64,000 nt of DNA from Hexactinellida sp. DTS-2022. Its lineage: Eukaryota; Porifera; Hexactinellida. Below the pieces are notes generated by a model that saw only the letters and a list, made by a program, of their open reading frames with translations, did not search any database and was not told the origin of the DNA. The position numbers and the translations under genes were made by a program. Of the stretch, positions 11,343-20,400 are shown piece by piece. Every line of letters starts with the position of its first letter. Positions within the stretch are counted from its first letter, which is position 1. The DNA is taken from NCBI GenBank assembly GCA_028753945.1, contig JAPNXP010000001.1:13072501-13136500 (forward strand), read 5' to 3'.

Positions 11343-11727
11343 ACCAGACTATTTAAGCAGAAACCCCAACGTAGCAATCGACGCGAAAGTTCAAGATGAA
11401 AGTGTCTTCGAAGATAAAGTTTTTGCAGTAAAGACTAATGTTCACGTTGAGAGCAGGTGGGATGCGTTTCAAATGCAAAGACAGCAGAAACAGGACCCAG
11501 TAACAAGTGAGGCCCTGGAACAATTACAAACGAAGGGAAGAGTTAGCTCGGGGCAACTCCGTGACGTCGCAGAGCATTTAAATGTCACGAATGGCCTACT
11601 ACTATTTCAGGATCGCGTAGTTGTACCAAGCGAAGCCCAAGATGAAGTGGTGAAAAGAGTACACGCTGCGGGCATTTCGGGCAGAGGAGGACCTTGCAGA
11701 ATCTCAGAAGAAGTTATTTTTGGTTAG
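11341..11727 (+). pseudogene. Pol linker and start of integrase, frameshifted
   Basis: From 11,347 the plus strand reads DYLSRNPNVAIDAKV and continues open to 11,727, the normal join from RNase H to integrase. The integrase zinc-binding region begins near 11,660 (RVHAAGIS), but the second expected His is lost. A frameshift near 11,690 passes the reading to the overlapping frame at 11,694. Apart from that shift the segment is well preserved. Confidence 0.75.
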
Positions 11728-12971
11728 GTATGTCACGGGATGCGCGAAAGGTTTGTCAAAGCTGTTTTACATGTCAGAGAGCCAAGGAATCAAACCGGGC
11801 AAAAGTACCGATCCAGGATTTCAGAGTCGAGGGACTTGGTCCGGGGGATTTGGTAGCCATGGATGTAGGAACCCTACCGTGGGCAGATGACAAGTTTCGA
11901 TACTTCTTTTGTATTGTAGATGTTTTTACACGGTACATCGAACTGGCTCCTCTTCAGGACCAGACCGCTGCATCCCTAATACGCGAATTCGAACGAGGAT
12001 GGATCTTTCGTGGGCATGGTGTACCCAGAGGCTTGTTATCAGATCAAGCACACAACATAGATGGCGTTGAAGTTAGGAAGATGTGCGATAGGTTGGGCAT
12101 TGAGAAACGACACTCATTACCCTATCACCCACAAGCGGACGGACTAGTCGAGAGAAGCATTGGCTTAGTCAAGCAAGTTGCTAGATGCTTAACGCTAGAC
12201 CGCCAACTACCTAAGGAATCATGGCCTGACATTTTGCCTGAAGTGGCCTTTTATTGTAACAACGCTGAGAATTCCTCTACTAAATTCTCTGCACAACTCC
12301 TAATGACGGGCAGACAGCCATTGTCCCCCATAGATGCAATGTTGACTAGGAAGGAGTGGACGAGCGAACTCAGCTACAGTCAGCACACAGAGAGGCTGAA
12401 ACAACTCTCATCGGAATTAAAGAGTTTAGCAGCTGAAAACGACAGGCAAAGCAGGATGGACAGGAATTACAGCAGAAACCAAGGGGCTCAACTCCCTCCG
12501 TTCGCGAAGGGCGACCTGGTGCTAGAAGCAAACGCAAGGTGCAGAGATTCTCTTGACCCCAAATATGGCGGGCCTTACGTAGTTGCGGCAGTTTGGGGAG
12601 CTAACGTCAAGATAAAGAAGGGAAGCAAACTAAAATGGATTCATGTCAGTCGTTGCAAACTGTTCAAGGAAGGCGGACAGATTCCCATTACCACAAGGGT
12701 AGTAGAACAAGCCGCGAGTACTGAAGGTCCAGAGGGAAAGGATTTCACAGGAGGTGAAGAGCTCCACGATGCAAGTTTCGAGCCCATCGAGCAGGAGCTG
12801 TTAATGGACACAACAGAAATAGAAAACCCACACCAAGTGGAACAAGAACCGGATGAGCAGGAGGCAGAAGTTCCGACCCAAAGGAGATATCCGTTGCGCA
12901 ATCGTAAATCTAAGAAATACGATGACTATGTGTTGGTGGTGCATCACGACACAGATCTCGATTGGTTTTAG
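11694..12971 (+). CDS. Gypsy integrase (frame detached from upstream pol)
   Basis: A 425-residue frame with the Cys pair of the HHCC zinc finger (CFTC at 24-27) and a retroviral-type integrase core. Candidate catalytic residues are Asp57 (VAMDVG), Asp117 (LLSDQA) and Glu153 (DGLVERS). The spacing of 35 residues between Asp117 and Glu153 fits the D,D(35)E rule exactly. The C-terminal tail is charged and ends next to the polypurine tract and 3' LTR. In the source element this would continue the Gag-Pol frame; here it starts after a frameshift in the zinc-finger region, so it is unlikely to be expressed correctly. Confidence 0.85.
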   Translation: MQNLRRSYFWLGMSRDARKVCQSCFTCQRAKESNRAKVPIQDFRVEGLGPGDLVAMDVGTLPWADDKFRYFFCIVDVFTRYIELAPLQDQTAASLIREFERGWIFRGHGVPRGLLSDQAHNIDGVEVRKMCDRLGIEKRHSLPYHPQADGLVERSIGLVKQVARCLTLDRQLPKESWPDILPEVAFYCNNAENSSTKFSAQLLMTGRQPLSPIDAMLTRKEWTSELSYSQHTERLKQLSSELKSLAAENDRQSRMDRNYSRNQGAQLPPFAKGDLVLEANARCRDSLDPKYGGPYVVAAVWGANVKIKKGSKLKWIHVSRCKLFKEGGQIPITTRVVEQAASTEGPEGKDFTGGEELHDASFEPIEQELLMDTTEIENPHQVEQEPDEQEAEVPTQRRYPLRNRKSKKYDDYVLVVHHDTDLDWF

Positions 12972-12980
12972 AGGAGGAGT

Positions 12981-13124
12981 GATGTAACGCTCACGCATTA
13001 TTAGGATACCACAGTATAGTAGTATAATAGTATGTCAACTTAGTATTCCGACTATAGTGTAGTATAGCTGAACTTACTTGTATTTCTATTACATATATAT
13101 ACGTTATATCTTCTTCGCGTCACA
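12981..13124 (+). repeat. 3' LTR of gypsy element
   Basis: Identical to 8451-8594 and directly preceded by the purine-rich tract agaggaggagt (12,970-12,980). The base after it, 13,125, resumes the duplicated flank (acagttaaac), which matches copy 2 at about 62,313. Confidence 0.9.
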
Positions 13125-14920
13125 ACAGTTAAACTCGAGAAATTTCCGTTCCCATAGGAACACAAAGTATCTATAGCTATCACTAGATCTTATGCTTACA
13201 TGTGTTATGAGATGATGCCACGATCTAGTATGAGGCTAGTCGCTGTTCCTACCCATCCCACACTAGGGATGTTATGTGAGTGGTTTCGTCCCATTGCAGG
13301 GACTCATCAGGAGGGTAACCCTCGACCCTCCGTACTGCCGGGCTGTGCCTCTCCGAGGTCCCCGCACTGCCCATGTGTCACTCATGGGTTACCAGCCCTA
13401 CTCCCAGGCTTGCAGCCTCCGACCCATAGGCAGAGTGCCTCCTACTGCCATCCTACATAGGCTATCCAACTGAATGATAATACTGTATGGTATTATTTGC
13501 CTTGACTAATAAGTACTTACATTCAGAGAGAAACATGGGTGTATTTCGCTGACACATTACACATGTGACCCATGAGCAGTATTGATCTGCTCACAAAGTT
13601 TGTTATAAACCCTTCAAACATTCATATAATGTTCATGCAATAAAACTCATATGTTTTTAGCATAGCCCTGTCCTGCCTGCACTTTGGTAATTTACCAAAT
13701 TATTTGAATGGATTTTATTAAAATTGCATTTGTTTTTCAGATCATTAACATCCTATCTCAAGACATCTGTATTTAGTAGACTCACTTAGTACGAACAAGG
13801 TTCTTATAGTCGCATAAAAAGTAAACATTCCTGAGCGCGATAATCGAGAGATACTCGATACATACCGTATATACTCTAATAGAAGCCCCTATTCGAATAA
13901 TCGCCTACCTCGAATAAATGCTTCCCCCCCCCCCCAAATTAGCAAATACAAATTTAAGACCGGTACCTGAGTAAATTTCTTTATCTAATATTAGTCGCAA
14001 TACAATTATCAACCGACTATACTATATAAATTGTATCAATATGTTCTATTCTCGAAAAGTCACAAATACTTTTGTTCAGAAAATGGACTAAAAACAATAA
14101 TTCCCGAGGCTACTATTCGACTATTCTAGTCAATGCAGAATGAGAAATCTATGCGCTTTTGATCGATATGTATCAAACTTAATCTAGGCGCACAGAAAGT
14201 TTGCTTTTATTAAAACCTAAGAATGAACATCAAGAACCGTCGATACTTGTTGAATGTTCCATAAGTTAATTAAGTATACTTTAATATTTAATTAATTAAT
14301 GTTAAGTATATGGTTACAGTGTAATATGCATAGAGACTTTCCTATAAATAGTTTCATATTGTATCTGTCTATAAATAAGCTGATTTAGTGGCTCTATACT
14401 ATTTGACTCGACTTATACTAAATTCATAATAACATTATTCTTTGAGCTTATTTGTGTAAACTAAATCAGAAATTAATTACTTTCACAATTCATTACTTTG
14501 TCAATTTACCAGGTTAGTATTCATTATATTATCAACTATTTGTTTTGTTGTTTATTGCATTCCTTTATCCTAATATCTGTTGCTAGGAAACGTAACCTTA
14601 AGTTAATTGAAAATCTAAAAGGGATTTATTGAATTCAGACATCCTTCAATTCTCAGCAAATTTCAGTGAGTTGACTTGCTTATATTTTATAGAATTTCTA
14701 ACATATATATTCTATTCTTATTCTTATATGACTGTGTGACATTGTGTCGATATTAGATATTTGGATAATATTTCGAAAATATTTGGAAAGATGATGCGGA
14801 GGATGTGCCCAGGTTTTAAAGATTTTCTTCGCGCCTAGATTAAGTTTAAGTTCGCTCACACGCGCCCACAATACTCAATTTGTATACGTCTATTTGGGAG
14901 CATCTCTGGTTTTTCGCGCG
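13125..14920. repeat. Shared flank of the segmental duplication (copy 1)
   Basis: This tract aligns nearly base for base with 62,313-64,000. It includes the GC-rich ribozyme block (13,240-13,470) and an AT-rich remainder without ORFs. Visible differences are a longer C-run near 13,925 and a few indels. Parts (about 14,260-14,760) recur again at 34,220-34,650. No gene is seen. From 14,830 to 15,150 the sequence is unique in the window and I see nothing coding in it. Confidence 0.85.
13278..13330 (-). ncRNA. Hammerhead self-cleaving ribozyme core (copy 1), type III topology
   Basis: Read on the minus strand: a GAGGGTC arm (13,330-13,324) ends in the cleavage triplet GTC. Stem I is GAGGG-TTA-CCCTC. 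The invariant CTGATGA (13,310-13,304) follows. Stem II is GTCCC with loop TGCAAT and GGGAC. Then come GAAA and CC-A-CTC, which closes stem III with one bulged A (13,278 end). All catalytic core positions of the hammerhead consensus are present, and predicted cleavage falls between 13,324 and 13,323. Stem III is the open helix, hence type III. It lies in a GC-rich block about 450 nt upstream of the gag of the adjacent gypsy relic, once the later 4.7-kb insertion is removed. That is where a 5' LTR would be, but I could not delimit an LTR. Confidence 0.75.
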
Positions 14921-15157
14921 CCTAGAAAAATATTCCTAGATGCCTAGATGAAACCCCTGGTGTGCCGCTATGCATCGGGTATAGGCGATAAGATATCGCC
15001 GTATAGTGTGCCTTTATGAGGGGTTTAGTCCTGGGATATAGGACATATCTCCTCCACTGGTTATGCCATACAGGCTCTAGCAGTGTTCCTTCTCTCCTTT
15101 CTAAATTCGCATTGTGTATTCCTAATATGTATCTTATCCCATCTCTGTAATACAGTA

Positions 15158-15334
15158 CAGTAGATACCGGATATAAGGACACTGCTTATAGGAACACCGG
15201 TTATAGGAACATACCGGATATAAGAACATCATATTGGAAACGGTTTCCATACACCCTATATAATTTAAGTCAATTATAAGTATAAGATCACTATATGCTG
15301 TTTCCGACTATGTTTATATACCCGGCATCCACTA
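15158..15334. mobile_element. Tigger/pogo-like MITE
   Basis: The left end cagtagataccggatat and right end atacccggcatccacta are imperfect inverted repeats. TA flanks both ends. It belongs to the same family as 15,525-15,698 and 22,122-22,476 (repeated ataaccgg-type motifs). Confidence 0.6.
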
Positions 15335-15397
15335 TATATAATACAATTCATATAAAGTAATGAACGCTTTGCTATTGCTAATCCTATTATGTAATAT

Positions 15398-15735
15398 ACA
15401 GTAGAACGTCATTAATCCCCGAAAACCGTAAAAATGTGTGCTCCTATCCGAAATTCGTATTAACAGGTGTCATTTGAATTGAAGATTTGAAGGGAACAAA
15501 AAGATCCTACGATCTTCCCTAATACAGTGGATGCCGGTTATAAGCACATCGTCGGGAACTGCACTTAAGTTGCTTATAACCGGCATGTTCTTATAACCGA
15601 CATAAATTATACAGGGTATATGGCAACCGTTTTCCAACATAGTGTGCTTATATCCGATATGTTCTTATAACCGGTGTGCGTATATACGACATCTACTGTA
15701 ATATAATCTGTGTCAGTATTAACGAGGTCATACTG
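15398..15735. mobile_element. Tigger/pogo-like MITE with a second MITE nested inside
   Basis: The outer element begins cagtagaacgtcattaatc and ends attaacgaggtcatactg between TA dinucleotides (15,396-15,397 and 15,736-15,737). Nested at 15,525-15,698 is another element beginning cagtggatgccggtt and ending cgacatctactg, again with TA on both sides. No ORF is present. Confidence 0.7.
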
Positions 15736-15839
15736 TACATACACTTCGCATTAGATCTATTGTCGCATTAACAGAACTATCTATTACATGTATTGTAACA
15801 AATGTGTTATACAATAATTACTATGTACACTTAATTAAC

Positions 15840-16370
15840 TAGGTACGTATGTACTAACCATATAATACTTATATTGGATTCGTATGCGATATTGAACACA
15901 TGTTTGAGGTTTAATTCCCACTAATTATTCAATGAGAGTACTTTCAGTGCCTAACTCCATGCTATACTGATCATAATTATATCTGAATTATAAATTATTC
16001 GTTGAGTTATCTCTAACTTATTTTAATATTACTAAATACTTGGAATATTCTCACTGAATAACAAACTATAATAAAGAAACAACCGCAAACATATAATCAG
16101 AAATAAGCAAGGCCATACGGCCTTTCTTAACTTGAGGTGAATAGCACCGATCTGTTGCAAAGCGACCGAGACCGAAGGGCTCTTTTCACTATATTCGACT
16201 ATATTTCGAAGGACCATTAGTCGACCCAAAAAGAATGGAGCATGTTAGTTAAGGAACTTTTGAATCATTTCGATTTACAGTATACGATCCATTCGGTCAC
16301 GGTCGCTTTGCGACAGATCGGTTCTACGCACCTCAAGTTAACGGCCGCTATGCGGTATTACCCCTCACTA
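15840..16370. repeat. Interspersed repeat with inverted GC-rich cassettes
   Basis: An AT-rich body (15,840-16,100) recurs at 40,240-40,430 and 45,990-46,260. It is bounded by a GC-rich cassette with motifs such as ggtcgctttgcgacagatcgg, present inverted at 16,096-16,180 and direct at 16,286-16,372. The same cassette is at 23,488-23,580, 24,452-24,580 and 40,546-40,615. It looks like a dispersed hairpin-forming repeat. The ORF-like stretch at 16,229-16,032 is not a convincing gene. Confidence 0.6.
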
Positions 16371-16439
16371 AACCGGTGATTATATAGTTTGTAAAGAATT
16401 TGTCAATGTTATATACATCCCTTTCCACCATTTTCCATA

Positions 16440-16740
16440 CTTTTAACTTGTTTCCTATAATTTTCGTTGGAAGCTGGCTTCTGGGTTCATTGTGATTTTT
16501 GAATAATTTGTTTCACTATTTTTGTAAATAAAACAATAATTATTCATAATTGGAAATCTATAAATGAGAAATTCGTACTCAACATACTTGTTTACCTATA
16601 ATACCCATCGAAATCTAACTTCTAGGTTGATTTTGAATTTCATTAATTTGTTTACCTATTTGTATAAAACAACAACAACAAATATTAATATTATAAATTT
16701 GTAAATGTGAAATTCGAAATCGGCATACTTGTTTTCTCTC
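16440..16740. repeat. Two degenerate units of the ~140-bp tandem repeat
   Basis: Units with the landmarks cgttg(g)aagct.acttc, aatttgtttacctattt and caacaacaaatatt occur near 16,457 and 16,590. They match the longer array at 23,600-24,340. No coding content. Confidence 0.6.
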
Positions 16741-16879
16741 GATTTCGTGTCTTATAAGCTCCGAGCTTTAAGCAACTTTGTATACCAGCTCTAAAATAGT
16801 TTGTTTACATTTGCCTCCAGGCTTGATTAGTATCAAATTAACAAAGTCTCAATCGATCGGCGTCGCGTTTAATGTGTTA

Positions 16880-17419
16880 CTCACGGCCAAAAGTATTTGA
16901 ACATCAGTATTATGGATTCATATATTCAAGCTTCTAGCAACATAATAACATCAGTAGATGCTTCAAAATGGAAGTTGACATAAAATTATCCGTTAAGTAT
17001 AATAAAATGGCAAATATTTGAATTTAAATTTTATGGAGGTATTAAACTCATTACTATATAATTATCTAATTAAAAAGATAATTTCTGATCATTTTGAGGC
17101 AATTAGAATATACAAATTCAGATTGCAGATTTGATTACATATGTTATAATAACTCTAGATTCACAATTTCTACCATTGAGATGCCACTGAGATACAGCCA
17201 CATTCCCATTAGTGCCACTTGTTCCACAAGTAGAAAGTGACAGAAACACATATGCCACTTCATAAATAATGCAAATAATTGACTTAAAATAACAATGTTA
17301 TGAAGTTTAGAACCATAACAATAAATTAAACTAGTTTAAACAGCCGTCTACAAACTATTAGAAGCATATTGTGTATGGAATATAATTCCTGTTGTCCAAA
17401 TACTTTTGGCCGGTGAGTG
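16880..17419. mobile_element. mariner-like MITE directly upstream of NLR-1
   Basis: The inverted termini ctcacggccaaaagtatttg and caaatacttttggccggtgag are flanked by TA (16,878-16,879 and 17,420-17,421). Related copies are at 35,168-35,676 and 45,905-46,509. Its right end lies only 52 bases before the NLR-1 ATG, so it probably forms part of that gene's promoter or 5' UTR. Confidence 0.75.
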
Positions 17420-17471
17420 TATTCATCCAATATATATTACTGTATATCCCTCTAGGAACTACCATTGTCGA

Positions 17472-20400
17472 ATGGATATTTCTGAACTAACTGCGTTGAC
17501 AGATCTATCGAATGAATTAACAATTGGTGACGTTAAGCAAATACGAAATGAAATTGGAATACCAGAAGCTTTGTGTGAAGATTTGTCGCAAGTTACGAAG
17601 TTTCTTTTTGCAATCAGAAGATGGACGGGACACAAACCGTTCCTTTTTTATATGGCCCTAAAGCGTGTGAGGCCTGAATTAACGGAAAAAGCATGTAAAG
17701 TTAGATGGCTTTGCAATTCCTCGCCCGACGGGACTGAATTCCAACAAGAAGAAATGTTATCCATTAAAACACTGGTGCAACTTTTGAAATCAGAGATAAC
17801 TAATGTGCAATGGCTACTCATCTACATGACAGTAACATCTGAAGCAAAGGAAAATGTTAGTTTTTCTGATACACTGAGCCTGCTAATGGCGAAAGGTCTG
17901 GTTAAGAAAGACCTGAGTGCACTATGTGAAATCATTAAAGGAATCCAGAGGGAGGATGTCGTGAGAAAACTTCTGGTTTACAGGAATCTATTCATCCAAA
18001 TGGATGATGGTGAATTTGAAAACAAATTTAAGCGAGAATTGACAAGTCAAGTCAAAGAAATGAAACAGTGGGATGCCAATTTGAAAGATTTCTTACATAT
18101 CCAACACAGCACAGTTCAACAAATGCTAGGAGATGACGTATCGGTTAATCTAGCAGAGGTGTTCATCGACTTAACAATCCTAAGAGAGAAACCTCGACCC
18201 ATTAATATCCAAGATGAAACAACCTACAACGAGATTGCCTATCTCAGAAAGATTGCTAACAAAGAGGTAACAATACAGCCAGTTGACTTCACAAAAGAAT
18301 TGACAACATATGAATCTAAAAAGCCGGAAATTTGGTGCATCATAGGCAACCCCGGCAGTGGCAAAACATTCCTGGCCAAGCGAACAGCCCTCAGATTTAG
18401 TAGCAACGAACTAACCGGGATTCAATACTCAATTTCAATTCCCTGCCGCAATGAAGAATGGCATTCCATGGAGGTAGCAAGAATTCAGGAGGATAAGAAA
18501 GTCGACTCGGTATTTATACAAAAATGGATATGTCTGGGATTGCCGGTTGGACCCAGTTGGACAAATGATTTGGCGAAGCACTTGAATGAATCGAGTGGAG
18601 ACGGAGTCATGTTCATTATCGACGGACTAGATGAGTTTACCAGGAAAGTGCCATTCGAGAAAACATTTCTATGTTTGCTGCTGACAAGTCAAGCCATGAT
18701 AAAAGCAACCATAATTCTAACGAGTCGCCCCGGGGCATGGACTGACATCTCCTCTGCACACGAATTGAAAGTGAACAGGTACTATCAGGTGCTTGGGTTC
18801 TCGCCAGCCAATAGAGACCTTTACTTCGAGAAACAAATACGCAACGAAAAGAAACTGGAGGAATGCAAGAGTTTGCTAAAGCGACACGACGAAATGGATC
18901 AGCTCTCGTTAATCCCTGTAAATGCGTCCCTTTTCGCAGCTCTACTGAAAGGAGAAGATTCCACTCTCATTAACACTCTGACTAACCTCTACTACGAATT
19001 AACGCTTTACCTGATAAGGAGAGAACTGGCCCGAACCGGACTACCAGAATTCACACGAGTGGAACGCATATCCGATCTCCATGCCGACATACTTGAATGC
19101 CTAAGTAAAGTAGGATTCATCGCAATGCTCGGGGTAGCGAACAGAGAACTAACCTCGGAGGAAAACGTGCCTCTAACAATCGGACAAGAGGTTTACCCCA
19201 GTCAGTGCTTAGGTCTAGCTCATGAGCACTACAGAACTAACTCTGTCGGGTTGATAACCAAGGTGTGGACATTTGTGCATCTGACCATGCAGGAGTTCGT
19301 CTCTGCTCACTGGGTTAGCAACACTTCCTGGACAAAGCAGTGCTTCAGCATCAGGTACATATCCCACTCAGTTGATAACTTCTCGCTTTTCAAAATGGTG
19401 ACCAGATTCCTGTGCGGGCTCGTGACAGAGAAAGCAGCTGTTTTGCTAGTCATTATGTACAGACACCTAACCCCGCAACCAATCCCAATGATTGGAATGC
19501 CTATTACTTATAAACTAAGATATAGTGAGATATATGGCATGAGTGTGTGGGAAGAATTCACTAAAATATTTTTCGAATTAATCGCCATTGTATATGAAAC
19601 AAATTCTAATTCACTAGCCACCTGGTTTAATAACTTCAAACAGTATTTCCCTACTCACATATACCTCTATGTGCAGCAAGCCGTTTCTCCTAATGAATGG
19701 TTTTGTTTCTGTCAGTCTCTCGAACTTGTTAGTCGAATTCAACTCATTTACATCGACACTAGTGTCATCAATCCTACTCAGTTCAAATATTTGATAGAGA
19801 AAATGGGAATCTGTTCCATTAATATATTAGCATTGCGCTTCCATAGGACAGATTCCACTACAGTCCTATCATATACCAAAACAATTAGAGAGACAGGAAT
19901 TAAGTCTGACACTAAAATTAGTATTGAGCTATACGGCTGTAATTTCAGTGCTAAGACAGATGTTAATATCTTTCCTACACCAACCAATCAGATTGTAGAC
20001 AGCTTGAACCTATATGTGAATACATATTCACATAAAGCTCTTCAGGAATTAACCAATCTATTCTCTGCAATTCAATGCTTATATGTTCATGAATATGAAT
20101 CTGGAACTAAATACGTCACTATGGTACCAGCTCTGTGTCAGGCGACACAACTAAGAGTATTACACCTCTATAACATTCCTTCTGAACACATTCCTAGCCT
20201 AACAGCTGTGCTACCTCAGTTCTCTAAGCTACAAGAGATTGGATCCTATAATGCCTCACTGCTACCTGCAATTACTCATCTATCAAATCTAACTTATCTA
20301 CGGATACAAGATTATACAACACAAGACACAACTCTCTGTGATTATTTGCTGAAGATTATTCATGGGAACAGACACTCGTTAAGAGGAATGGAATTGTCCT

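Larger units (their letters stand above)
8451..13124 (+). mobile_element. Ty3/gypsy LTR retrotransposon, recent but rearranged
   Basis: Two LTRs of 144 bases, identical by eye (8451-8594 and 12981-13124), bound an element of about 4.7 kb on the plus strand. Order is gag, protease, RT, RNase H, integrase, with a purine tract (agaggaggagt) directly before the 3' LTR. Identical LTRs argue for recent insertion. Copy 2 of the duplication has the empty site at about 62,310-62,316 (catgtac then agttaaac), proving insertion after the duplication. Target-site duplication is poor: only AC is clearly shared. Pol is disabled by an internal inversion and a frameshift. Confidence 0.92.

Noticed and set aside
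13200-13473. Open frames on the plus strand across the GC-rich block
   Set aside because: They lie antisense to the ribozyme block, are short and have no recognisable domain; open only because of high GC.
13125-13480. Complete LTR around the ribozyme
   Set aside because: Position fits a 5' LTR of the gypsy relic, but the 3' partner is missing and TG...CA limits could not be fixed.
17406-17471. N-terminal extension of the NLR-1 frame
   Set aside because: It starts with TTG, not ATG, lies partly in a MITE terminus and has no counterpart in NLR-2; the ATG at 17,472 matches the paralog.
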